64,000 nt of DNA from the NCBI GenBank assembly GCA_024280885.1, contig JAJRPF010000072.1, positions 62,001-126,000 of the forward strand, written 5' to 3'. Below, in pieces: positions 44,027-52,313 of the stretch. This stretch comes from Planctomycetota bacterium. GTDB lineage: Bacteria > Planctomycetota > JAJSAM01 > JAJVHW01. The notes beneath the pieces were generated by a model, which was given only the letters and a program-made list of their open reading frames with translations, did no database searches and was not told the origin of the DNA. The translations under genes and the position numbers were made by a program. Each line of letters opens with the position of its first letter. The first letter of the stretch is position 1.

Positions 44027-44288
44027 GTTTCTTCTCCGAGGGAGGGCGTCGGCGTTTGCGACGCTTGGACCACGGCGGGTCCGACGACGGCGGCTTCGAC
44101 GAGTTGCGCGAGTTCTGGCCCTGGCGCGTCTCGAGCTCTTGGATCCGAGCGGCCTGCACCGCCAGCAACTCGCGTAGCAATGCGGTGTCCTCACGCGACG
44201 CGACAAGGTCCTTGCGAAGGCCCAAGATCAAGTCGCGCAGATCCGCGATCCCCGCGCGCAGGTCGTCGGATCGGGTCCCGTCGTCCAC
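44027..44288 (-). pseudogene. N-terminal fragment of another IS66-type transposase (NSSKPPSSD type)
   Basis: From ATG 44288 the frame encodes a coiled-coil start (LRDLILGLRKDLVASRED, LLRELLAVQAARIQELE) followed by QGQNSRNSSKPPSSD and a basic stretch ending EKK. NSSKPPSSD with a following basic region is a hallmark of a second IS66-type TnpC group. The sequence is cut by the right end of the IS66 element at 44026. The end at about 44377-44443 is probably its own upstream terminus. Confidence 0.75.
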
Positions 44289-44376
44289 ATGGAGTTCATC
44301 GTCCGTGGAGGGGGATTTCGGGGTCCAGCCAAAATGGCAGCCTGAGACGAGCCTGGGGCACCACGTGAACGGTTAC

Positions 44377-44443
44377 GCCTGCGGCGGTGTCATTTTCGCA
44401 TGGACTCCGTGCGGCGGACAGGTGGGGTCGACCGGACGCTTAC
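44377..44443 (-). repeat. IS66-type terminal repeat, outer right copy
   Basis: Read on the minus strand from 44443 it starts GTAAGCGTCCGGTCGACC and matches the left end at 41784-41850 over roughly 66 bases with about five mismatches, whereas the end at 44026 matches only for about 24 bases. Confidence 0.75.
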
Positions 44444-44445
44444 GC

Positions 44446-44756
44446 TGATCGGGTACGAACGCTCGATCGAGTCGACTACGCAGGGGATGAAGCAAGCCGA
44501 CGTCCTGCCGGTGTTCCACCGCGTCGTCTCCAACCTCAAGGCGTGGCTGAGCGGCACGCATCACGGCGGCGTCTCGGCCAAGCACCTGAACGAATTCGTC
44601 TTCCGCTTCAACCGCCGGCGCACACCACAGGCGGCGTTCCAGACACTTCTCGGGCTCGCCCCGCAGGTCTCGGCGCCGACGTACGCACAGTTCTACACCC
44701 AGGAGGGCGAGCCTGGCGGGTGGGAGCATCCGACGGACACGGCGCCCGATGCCTGA
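44446..44756 (+). pseudogene. IS1595-family (ISXO2-type) transposase C-terminal fragment
   Basis: The frame encodes LPVFHRVVSNLKAWLSGTHH, GGVSAKHLNEFVFRFNRRRT and AAFQTLLGLAPQ, the C-terminal part of an ISXO2-like DDE domain with the characteristic FVFRFNRR block. The N-terminal two thirds are missing, cut by the IS66-type end at 44443. A short internal deletion (relatives have a few more residues between KHL and EFVFRF) is likely. After the stop, GGTGGTGTAGCC near 44771 may be the element's own end. Nonfunctional. Confidence 0.78.
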
Positions 44757-44797
44757 CCACTACATCTTGGGGTGGTGTAGCCAACCGGATACCCATG

Positions 44798-45280
44798 GTC
44801 GGCCCACATGTAGACGATGCGCTTGTGCCCCAGTTCCCGCTTCGTCCACGTCTCGTACTCGCTCTCCCACACGGCCTTCAGCCGCACGATCTGCGTCGCC
44901 GAGAGTCCTGGTGCGTCGGGACCCAGAAGCGCCGTCAGAGCGTCCTGGAACCCGCCCGTCGAGATACCTTTCAGGTAGAGCCACGGGAGCAGTTCTTCGA
45001 TCGCCTTCGTGCGTCGCAGGTAGGTCAGAAGGATCGCGCTCGTGAAGCGTACGCGCTCTTCACCTCCCTTTCGGTCGTCGCGTACGCGCGGCGCTCGCAC
45101 GTCGATGTCTCCGAGCCCCGTCTGCAGCTTGCGCTCCTGCGCGTAGCCGTTGCGGCGCACGACACGCCGGCCGTCGTCGCCTCGCACCTCGGTGAACTGG
45201 CCGACGAAGTCGTCCACCTCCGCCTCGAGGGCCGCTGCCAGCATATTCCGCGCCCCCTCTCGGCAGATCTCCGTCAACAC
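44798..45280 (-). pseudogene. IS256-family transposase, N-terminal fragment
   Basis: The readable part starts MLTEICREGARNMLAAALEA and continues through RVRFTSAILLTYLRRTKAIEE and LKAVWESEYETWTKRELGHK to MWAD, where it breaks off at the first catalytic Asp. Upstream of 45280 the copy lacks one base relative to the first copy, which shifts the normal N-terminal frame. At the codon that is TAG in the first copy it has CAG (Gln). Because it lacks the other catalytic residues it is inactive. Confidence 0.85.
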
Positions 45281-45448
45281 GTCCTTCGTCTCGCTTGGCG
45301 CTGGGCTACGCGGCTGCGTCCTCGTACTCTTCTCCGCGGCGTACTCCTCTCCCCTTGTCGGGGACTCGGGTGATCACTTCGTCGTGTCACCAAGGGTACG
45401 CCGCCTTCATGTCCAGAGCGCCCAGCCACAACTCTTGGTCAGAACTCC
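44798..45448 (-). mobile_element. Truncated second copy of the IS256-type element
   Basis: The region matches 7473-8123 of the first copy. It retains the right terminal repeat (45418-45441) and the first part of the transposase but stops abruptly at MWAD near 44798, where the IS1595 remnant begins. Protein differences from the first copy are scattered (for example NGY for NGF, KLQT for KV-stop-T), so the copies diverged some time ago. Confidence 0.85.
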
Positions 45449-45450
45449 GC

Positions 45451-47976
45451 CTACCTGAGCGTCAGTGCCTTCTTCAAGTAGTCGACGATCACCGCCGCGT
45501 CGTAGTTGGCGTTCCATGACGACTTCCGGCGTTCGCGGAGGCGGCTGAAGAGCCACTCCAGAGAACCGTCGCCACCGACGCTCTCGATGTACGCCGAGAG
45601 CGACGCATCGCCATCCACCAACTCGGCGGCAGAGGGCTCGACGACGTTCTCGTCCATCACTAGGTTCTCGAGCTTCGGAGCAGCTACGGAGATGAGGTTC
45701 TGGTCTATCTTCGTCTGCCAGCCGTAGAGGAGGTTGTCCTCAAACGTCGCGTTCCGGTGCGCGAATGTCGGGTTGAAGTGCACGACGTATCCGGGGTTCC
45801 CGCCGCCCTTGTGGATGAACAGATTGCCGGTAATCGATGCGCCGTCGACACTGGCGAACGCGACGCCGTATCCGCCGCGAACCTCGCCGAAGTCGCGGCC
45901 GCTGTTTGTGAACACGTTGTCACGGACGGTTACGTCCCAGTGCGTGTAGTCCTCGGTCCCCCCGGCGATGATCAGAGCATTCTGCGTGTTTACGAACACG
46001 TTACGTTCGATCAGCGCATGCTGCACGCCGTGGTATTGGTTGGCGGCCAGTCTGATAGCTGCGTTCGAGGGGCGTGCGAACACGTTGTCGCGCACGATGA
46101 CGTCGTGGGGCTCTTTGAGGTAGAGATTGTGATTGAACTTGGTCTGAACCGAGTTCTTGTAGGTCGGATGGTGTCCGTTGTGATCGAACGTGTTGCCTTC
46201 GATCAACAAGTTTCTCACCTTTCGCAGGTAGGCACCCTGCGAGTGCGGTCCGCCGATGTTGGCGTACGCGAAGAGGAATTGAGAGCGGCGAATACGTATG
46301 TCGTTCGGCAGGGCCGTCGCTGGGTTGTTTGTCGCGGCGAGCTTGAAGTTCGTCATGAAGTACTCGAAGCGACAGTCCTCGAACAACACGTCTTCCAGTG
46401 CTCCAGCCAAGGAGACAGCGGCGGTGTCCTCCGACACGGTCTGCTCGTCGAAACGAGAAGAGTTGGGGTCCCGTGACCGGCAAGCGAAGTGCAGGCCGAC
46501 GAACGAGACGTGCTTGCTGTGATAGCCAGCGACACCGTCCCGCGTGCCGGGATCGATGAGTGGGCGCGCCCCGGTCCCGTATGAGGTGATGAGGAGTGGC
46601 TCCGACTTGGAGCGGCCAGACTTTCGGAAGTCTTGTGAGAGTTGCTCGTTCCACTCATCGCCGGACTTGAGTAGCAGCCAGTCGGGGGACCCGTCGCGGA
46701 GTGCCGCGTACCCGGCCGCGAGTGTCTTTCGCGGCGTCGCCGTGGACAATCCGTCGTTGGCGTCGTTGCCCTCCGAACTGCTCACGTAGATCTTCCGCGT
46801 GTCCGCACTCGCGGTGAACTCTGTCCACTTGAATGTCGAGGGGCCAGGTACCGGATCGACAACCGGGGGTACGACGGGCGGCGGCGCGTCCTCCTGGACC
46901 TGAACATACGCCGTCTCCGAGACCGTCTGGCTGTCGGAGTTGATGATCGTGATGTCGGACGTGTCGCCGTCCTTGCCGCCCTCGGGCATCGTCACCTCAA
47001 GCACTGTCTCGGTGGCGCCGCGGACGGTTGCCTCTTCGTCGCCGATCAGGACCGTGACGCCCTCGCTGGCGGAGAAGTTCTCGCCCGTGATCGTGACGTT
47101 CTGACCTGGGATCGCCGGGACCGGCTCGCGTACGTCGGTGATCTCGGGCTCGGCGGTGTCGAGCGCGATCGGTGTGCGGATCTTCGTGCGCACGGGTGTG
47201 CGGACGTTGGCGTTGAACTTGTACTTCGTCGTGCCGTCCGCCTTGCCGGGACCGCCCGCGCCCTGCTGCTCGACGATCATGGTGTATGTGCCGAGCCGGC
47301 CGGTCAGGGGGAGTCTCTTGACGACGATCTTGCGACTGTTCGTCTTGACGTAGCGGTCCATGTCGGCGATCGGTTGACCGTCAGGGTCCGTGATTGAGAC
47401 GAGCCGTGCTGGGGTGTCGCGGCGGCCCCACTGGAGGACGATGCTGAATTCGGCGCCCTCCATACCCTCGAAGCTGTGGGTGAGGCGTGTTGAATCCGCT
47501 GTGAGCGTGCCCCGGTCCTTCTTCCGCGAGGCCCACGTCTGCTTGGCCCGCAGTTGCACATCGTACGCGCCGGCGGTGCCCTGCGTGCCGCGCACGAGGA
47601 CCGTGTAGGCGCCGGAGCGCTCGATCGTCTTCCAAGAGAGCACGGCCGCTTGGCCCTTCGCTCGCCCCTTGGAGTACCGAATGGCGACCCCGACACTCTG
47701 ACCGTTGGCGTTCTCGAGATCGATGGTCGGGGAGAGCTGCGAGCTCTTCGTGCGTTGGACCCGGGCCGCGATCTTCTCGCCCGCCATGATGGTCGCCTTG
47801 AAGTAGTCGACATCGTCGGCGGTCGCGATGTCGGCCCTGTACTTCAGGTTGCCAAACGTCGTGTGCGCTGGGGCTCCGCTCGAGAACGAGCCGAACACGA
47901 GCAGCGCACCGGTGGCGAGTGTGAGTGCGGTCACCTTCTTGCTCCTGCGAGAAGGCACTACTGTACGGGATGACAT
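45451..47976 (-). CDS. Large secreted protein: TIG/IPT domain plus right-handed beta-helix
   Basis: This 841-residue protein has a signal peptide (KKVTALTLATGALLVFGSFS, about 13-32). Two pre-peptidase-like beta domains cover about 35-260 (YRADIATADDVDYFKATIMA, SGAYTVLVRGT). An IPT/TIG domain follows at about 277-362 (AIPGQNVTITGENFSASEGV), a Pro linker to 380, then a beta-helix region starting IYVSSSEGNDANDGLSTATP at about 396 with repeated IEGNTF, VRDNVF and IERNVF turns to about 770. Such folds bind or cleave polysaccharides (lyase or epimerase types), so action on the exported glycan is plausible but unproved. It lacks an exosortase tail, and its stop lies three bases from the IS256 remnant. 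Confidence 0.85.
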   Translation of the reverse strand: MSSRTVVPSRRSKKVTALTLATGALLVFGSFSSGAPAHTTFGNLKYRADIATADDVDYFKATIMAGEKIAARVQRTKSSQLSPTIDLENANGQSVGVAIRYSKGRAKGQAAVLSWKTIERSGAYTVLVRGTQGTAGAYDVQLRAKQTWASRKKDRGTLTADSTRLTHSFEGMEGAEFSIVLQWGRRDTPARLVSITDPDGQPIADMDRYVKTNSRKIVVKRLPLTGRLGTYTMIVEQQGAGGPGKADGTTKYKFNANVRTPVRTKIRTPIALDTAEPEITDVREPVPAIPGQNVTITGENFSASEGVTVLIGDEEATVRGATETVLEVTMPEGGKDGDTSDITIINSDSQTVSETAYVQVQEDAPPPVVPPVVDPVPGPSTFKWTEFTASADTRKIYVSSSEGNDANDGLSTATPRKTLAAGYAALRDGSPDWLLLKSGDEWNEQLSQDFRKSGRSKSEPLLITSYGTGARPLIDPGTRDGVAGYHSKHVSFVGLHFACRSRDPNSSRFDEQTVSEDTAAVSLAGALEDVLFEDCRFEYFMTNFKLAATNNPATALPNDIRIRRSQFLFAYANIGGPHSQGAYLRKVRNLLIEGNTFDHNGHHPTYKNSVQTKFNHNLYLKEPHDVIVRDNVFARPSNAAIRLAANQYHGVQHALIERNVFVNTQNALIIAGGTEDYTHWDVTVRDNVFTNSGRDFGEVRGGYGVAFASVDGASITGNLFIHKGGGNPGYVVHFNPTFAHRNATFEDNLLYGWQTKIDQNLISVAAPKLENLVMDENVVEPSAAELVDGDASLSAYIESVGGDGSLEWLFSRLRERRKSSWNANYDAAVIVDYLKKALTLR

Positions 47977-48272
47977 GGGGCGGGCGCTCCCAGAGATGAC
48001 GACTCGGCACGTGAAGTTGGCATGGAGTCAAGTTGCAGCATCGTGGGCATCGGAATGAGAGCGGGCCGGGTTTAGTCCTCGATATGAGGATTTTCTCGCA
48101 TGGGGGTGTCGTGATTTTCGACACGGCTGCGGACCTCTGTCGCGGCGCCGTGTCCGCGTGCTCTCATGGATCGCGTTGCGACCGGCCGATGAATGGTGCA
48201 GCGCCCGGTCTGTCACGATGGCGCGCTCAGGCTTGACGTATTGGGCAGATCACGTTGTGCGGAGCCGACACG
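47977..48272. other. Divergent intergenic region
   Basis: About 296 bases between the secreted beta-helix gene and the next glycosyltransferase. It should contain both promoters. No convincing promoter elements, operators or RNA structures were seen. Confidence 0.45.
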
Positions 48273-49241
48273 ATGACTGAGCAGAGTGAGAGCCGTCTCG
48301 TGGTGATTTCGCCGGTTCGAGATGAGGCCGAGTTCGCTGAGGTCACACTGCGGACGATGGCTGCGCAGACTCGCCAGCCCGATCTGTGGGTGATTGTCGA
48401 TGACGGGTCCACCGATCGCACTCCGGAGATCCTGCGCGAGTGGAGCGACCGGTTGCCGTACGTGCGGGTGGTCAGGCGCGATCGCAAGACGCCGCGTGCT
48501 GTGGGGCCCGGTGTCGTGCGTGCGTTCTACGCCGGGCTTGATACGGTGGACGTCGCGGACTTTGACTACATCTGCAAGCTCGATCTCGATCTGGAGCTTC
48601 CGCCGCGTTACTTCGAGACGACCATTCGCCGCATGGAGGGCGAGCCCCGTCTCGGTACGTGTAGCGGGAAGGCGTACTTCCGCGACGGCACGGGAAACCT
48701 GGTGAGCGAGCAGATCGGCGACGAGATGTCGCTCGGGATGATCAAGCTCTACCGTCGCGAGTGCTTCGAGCAGATCGGGGGCTTCGTCCGCGAGGTCATG
48801 TGGGACGGCATCGATTGTCATCGGTGTCGGATGCTTGGTTGGATCGCGTCTAGTTGGGACGACCCCGAATTGCGCTTCGTCCATCTGCGTCCGATGGGGT
48901 CGAGTCAGGTCTCGATCTGGACCGGGCGGCAGCGGCACGGGTTTGGGCAGTGGTTCATGGGGACGGGGTTGTCCTACATGACGGCGAGTGCTCTCTATCG
49001 GATGACGCGTCCGCCTCTGATCGTGGGCGGGCTCGGGATGTGGTGGGGCTACGTGAAGAGCATGCTGGCGCGGAAGCCGCGGCTCGAGGATCCGGCGTTC
49101 CGCGCGTTTCTGCGGCGTTGCCAGTGGGCGATGTTGCTGCGTGGCAAGCGGCGTGCGATCGGAGCTTTGCATACCCAAGGGGCGGCGATCTGGGATCCGA
49201 CGGCAGCGAGCCCATGGGCGGACGAGACCGCGGAGAAATGA
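48273..49241 (+). CDS. Glycosyltransferase family 2
   Basis: This 322-residue GT-A glycosyltransferase starts at ATG 48273 (MTEQSESRLVVISPVRDEAE); a GTG at 48255 is an alternative. The nucleotide-binding strand VIVDDGSTDRT, the metal-binding region YICKLDLDLELP and the acceptor loop EVMWDGIDCHRCRMLGW are visible. The C-terminal half has hydrophobic segments (FMGTGLSYMTASALYRM, PLIVGGLGMWWGYVKSM), suggesting membrane association. Its stop overlaps the start of the WecG-type gene (ATGA), so the two are probably consecutive steps in repeat-unit synthesis. Confidence 0.89.
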   Translation: MTEQSESRLVVISPVRDEAEFAEVTLRTMAAQTRQPDLWVIVDDGSTDRTPEILREWSDRLPYVRVVRRDRKTPRAVGPGVVRAFYAGLDTVDVADFDYICKLDLDLELPPRYFETTIRRMEGEPRLGTCSGKAYFRDGTGNLVSEQIGDEMSLGMIKLYRRECFEQIGGFVREVMWDGIDCHRCRMLGWIASSWDDPELRFVHLRPMGSSQVSIWTGRQRHGFGQWFMGTGLSYMTASALYRMTRPPLIVGGLGMWWGYVKSMLARKPRLEDPAFRAFLRRCQWAMLLRGKRRAIGALHTQGAAIWDPTAASPWADETAEK

Positions 49242-50038
49242 GCCTGCCCGAGCCTGTCGAGTCGGCGGTCTCGTCGCCCCCCGCGTCCATTGAAATGATG
49301 GGCATCCCGCTGCATGTGCTGACTGAGCGTGCGGCGATTGCGCACGTGCTCGCAGCGATCTCCGAGGGACGTGGCGGGATTGTCGTCACGCCGAATATCG
49401 ACCATCTGCGGCGTTGCGTCGCGTCGGCTGCGTATCGCGACATCGTGCTGGCTGCGGATCTCTCGGTCGCCGACGGGATGCCCCTGCTCTGGGCGAGTCG
49501 CATCGCAGGGACGCCGTTGCCCGAAGCGGTGCAGGGGTCCAACCTCATCTACTCGCTGCCGGCGGCTGCGGCGGAGGCGGGACGCTCGGTGTTCCTGCTT
49601 GGCGGAGACGCTGGGACTGCGGAGGGGACCGCCCGCATCCTCTCGGAAATCTCGCCGGATCTGCGCGTCGCCGGCACGTGGTGTCCGCCCTACGGATTTG
49701 AGTCAGATGAGACCGAAATGGCGCGGCTGACCGAGGCGTTGGTCGCGGCGCAGCCGGATATCGTGTTTGTGGGGCTGGGTTCGCCGAAGCAGGAGCATCT
49801 GGCGTTGCGGCTCCGGGCGTGCTTGCCGCGTGCGTGGTGGCTCGGTGTGGGGGTGTCGTTCAGCTACGTGACGGGGGATGTGCAGCGCGCGCCTGTTTGG
49901 ATGCGGCGCTGCGGGTTGGAGTGGTTCCATCGGGTCTGCAGCGAGCCCGGACGGCTGGCGCGGCGGTATCTGCTGGAGGGGATACCGTTTGGTGTGCGGT
50001 TGGGTGCGTGGGCGGTCGGGCGGCGACTTCGGGGCTGA
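49238..50038 (+). CDS. WecG/TagA/CpsF family glycosyltransferase (GT26)
   Basis: This 266-residue protein has the conserved GT26 elements: VVTPNIDHLRRC, AADLSVADGMPLLWASR with the catalytic-type Asp, VFLLGGDAGTAEGTARIL, and PDIVFVGLGSPKQEHLALRL, then GVGVSFSYVTGD. These enzymes, such as WecG and TagA, transfer an N-acetylated aminosugar or its acid to a lipid-linked first sugar, usually the second step of repeat-unit assembly. The start ATG 49238 overlaps the previous stop; the longer upstream frame lies within the GT2 gene. The first-sugar transferase was not found in this window. Confidence 0.92.
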   Translation: MSLPEPVESAVSSPPASIEMMGIPLHVLTERAAIAHVLAAISEGRGGIVVTPNIDHLRRCVASAAYRDIVLAADLSVADGMPLLWASRIAGTPLPEAVQGSNLIYSLPAAAAEAGRSVFLLGGDAGTAEGTARILSEISPDLRVAGTWCPPYGFESDETEMARLTEALVAAQPDIVFVGLGSPKQEHLALRLRACLPRAWWLGVGVSFSYVTGDVQRAPVWMRRCGLEWFHRVCSEPGRLARRYLLEGIPFGVRLGAWAVGRRLRG

Positions 50039-50442
50039 GTCGGTCGGGGCTCGAGCGTGTGAGACTCGCGATCCGCGGGACGGCTCGGCTGACGGATGGC
50101 ACCCTGCGGCCGCGGGCGTGCGTGAGATTGGATCGGGTCACGTCCCCGGTCTGCTCCACCCCGGGTGCAGCGTACCGTCGCCGGATTCCGCACGGGCGCG
50201 GAGAGCCGAGGGGACGCGACGTCGGAGGGGCGGCATCGCTCTCGCGGGAACTGAGCTGTGTCCGAAGGCCATGAGAGATCCTCGGTGGGGTGCGTGTGTG
50301 AGCACGTTGTGGGGCTGTGCGAGACTGAGACTGCTTCCGAAAGGAGGCCCAGATCCGCGAAGGGGCCGCCATGGACTGGCTCTGCGTCGCGCGCCCCGAC
50401 GCGCCCAAATAGGGTGCGCGTCCCAACCAGCCATCCGGCGCG
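50039..50442. other. Convergent intergenic region, no gene supported
   Basis: About 400 bases between the WecG-type gene and the end of the SGNH hydrolase gene. Open frames here are Arg-rich and without features. No strong terminator hairpin was seen. Confidence 0.45.
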
Positions 50443-51147
50443 TCATCGCTCCTGTCGCGCGATCACGCGTTTCCAGACGAGGTAGCCACCGGCTGTGAGA
50501 TGTAGTCCGTCGTATGTCAATTCCGCGCGGAGCCGTCCGTCTCGGTCGCACATCGGCGCGTGGAGGTCCACGAACGTGAACGCGAGCCGTTTCGCTGACT
50601 CTGCGAGTTGTCTGTTCACGTTGCGGACACTGACGTTCAGAGCGTCGGAATACTGTTCGTCGAAGAGTGGTCCTGCGGCCACGGGTAGCAAGGACAAGAT
50701 GTAGAGGCGCGTATCCGGACTCGTGCGCCGGGCCGATTCGACGAGGCTCTCGACGCCCTCTACCACGGCTGTGGTCGAGGCACCGCGCAGCAGATCGTTG
50801 ATGCCGATCTGGACGAAGAGCCGTCCCGGGCGCCGACTCACGATCTCGTCGAGCCTCCGCGACACGCCATCGACCGTGTCGCCCTTCACTCCTCGATTGA
50901 GGACGTCTGCGAGAAGCTCGCCCCACGGCCCCTCGGCGGTGAGGCTGTCCCCGACTAGAATAGTGGAGCCTGGCTCGCTGGGAATCGCGCGAAATCCGTC
51001 CTGTGCAGGCGCATGCAGCCAACCGCTTGCGGAGAGCGGAATCTCGCGACGCGTGGCGCCACGACGTGCTAATAGCACTCCGAGGGCCGCCGCGAGGATG
51101 AGATTCAAGGCCACCGACGCGACGAGCAACCGACGCCCGTTTGTCAC
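50443..51147 (-). CDS. SGNH/GDSL-type hydrolase, membrane-anchored
   Basis: This protein of about 234 residues has one N-terminal membrane anchor (LLVASVALNLILAAALGVLL, 7-26) and the SGNH blocks: block I VGDSLTAEG with S68, the glycine of block II near GVKGDT, block III GINDLL with N117, and block V DGLHLT with D213 and H216. It would be an esterase or O-acetyl transferase/esterase acting in the periplasm. The GTG at 51147 overlaps the stop of the AlgJ-like gene (GTGA), making it the third gene of an O-acetylation operon. The longer frame upstream is a shadow of that gene. Confidence 0.88.
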   Translation of the reverse strand: MTNGRRLLVASVALNLILAAALGVLLARRGATRREIPLSASGWLHAPAQDGFRAIPSEPGSTILVGDSLTAEGPWGELLADVLNRGVKGDTVDGVSRRLDEIVSRRPGRLFVQIGINDLLRGASTTAVVEGVESLVESARRTSPDTRLYILSLLPVAAGPLFDEQYSDALNVSVRNVNRQLAESAKRLAFTFVDLHAPMCDRDGRLRAELTYDGLHLTAGGYLVWKRVIARQER

Positions 51148-52313
51148 TTCCTGGACTCGGAGATTGGGCGACCGTCGGGGGCGATGGTCATGAGCTTGCG
51201 CTCGACCAGTTGCTGGATCACCACGTCGGGCCGTTCCCGTTCGATCAGTTGGCGATCGAAGCCGTACTCCCAGCGCCACGTTGCCCGTCCGAAGCATGGC
51301 GAGAGCCACGGGATGAGCGCCTCTCCAAACGAGTCTCGGAAGATCACTGCTGACGTACCGGGTCCAGCAGACTCGATAATGAGTTCCTTGCGAGACACGA
51401 CGTCCAACGGCTTCCATCGCACGGGCGCCCCGTCGCTACTGACGAGGGGCGCCGGCGAGTCGGTCGGCGCGACTTCCGTTTCGAGGCGATCTGACGCGAG
51501 TCCGAGCAGCCTGGCAAGGTCTCCTCCGTGGCTGATTCTCCGCATGAGTTCGCCCGGCTCGCGGCCCAGGCTGTCGCGTGTGAGTGACGGCCCGAGTGCG
51601 TCCACGACGGCGCGCGCGCCGTACCAGGCGCCGAGCAGGTTCCAGTGCGTGTCCGTCTTGTGGAACAGCCGTCCCGACCCCGACGATCGCGCGCTCAAGA
51701 GGGAGTCGCGTAAGTTGATGAGCCGAACGTCGCTCCCGGCGGAGAGCGCCCGCGAGAGTTGATCGAGGCGAGTCTCTCTTGCCCCTGAGGCGAGTGCCTG
51801 CGGAAGGAACTCCGGATAGATCGAGTGCTTGTTCGGAGCGATGACGACCATGTACGCGATACCCCGCTCCGCCAGCCATGCGCGGCGATCCTCCAGCGTT
51901 CGCACCCACCGAGCGAGTTCGTCACTTGAGAAGGGGCGCGCGTGTCTCTGGTAGTCGAGCACGCTCTCGCTCGTGAGAAAGAGCCAGTCATTGGCGCCGA
52001 GCAGCACTTTCGCGTTCGAGGAGACGTGGAGGCCGTTGACCTTCAGCAGTCCGTGGGTGCGGATGAGTGATTGCCGGAACCCGAAACGCTCGTGGAAGTA
52101 CCACTTGAACTCCCCGGGCCAGCGGATGAGAGTTCGCACGTCATGCGGTGGCCTCGGAGTCCGAGCAGTGCTCTCCTCTCGTGGCGTGCCGGGGCCGCGC
52201 CCAAGTTGGATCGCGGTCACGAGGAGGGGCGCTGTCACGACGCAGAGGAACACCGTGACAAGCATGCGGCTTGCCGCGGGACTGGGCTTCGAGCGAAGTT
52301 CGGTGTCGGACAT
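51144..52313 (-). CDS. AlgJ/AlgX-like O-acetyltransferase (SGNH-related)
   Basis: This 389-residue protein has an N-terminal membrane segment (MLVTVFLCVVTAPLLVTAI, 17-35) and a periplasmic SGNH-like domain of the AlgJ/AlgX type. KVLLGANDWLFLTSESVLDY is the usual family opening, DTHWN supplies D221 and H223, and RDSFG supplies the catalytic S328. In alginate-type systems this protein receives acetyl groups from the MBOAT partner and places them on the polymer. Its ATG overlaps the MBOAT stop (TGATG), strongly suggesting a functional pair. The extended upstream frame is not real. Confidence 0.88.
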   Translation of the reverse strand: MSDTELRSKPSPAASRMLVTVFLCVVTAPLLVTAIQLGRGPGTPREESTARTPRPPHDVRTLIRWPGEFKWYFHERFGFRQSLIRTHGLLKVNGLHVSSNAKVLLGANDWLFLTSESVLDYQRHARPFSSDELARWVRTLEDRRAWLAERGIAYMVVIAPNKHSIYPEFLPQALASGARETRLDQLSRALSAGSDVRLINLRDSLLSARSSGSGRLFHKTDTHWNLLGAWYGARAVVDALGPSLTRDSLGREPGELMRRISHGGDLARLLGLASDRLETEVAPTDSPAPLVSSDGAPVRWKPLDVVSRKELIIESAGPGTSAVIFRDSFGEALIPWLSPCFGRATWRWEYGFDRQLIERERPDVVIQQLVERKLMTIAPDGRPISESRK

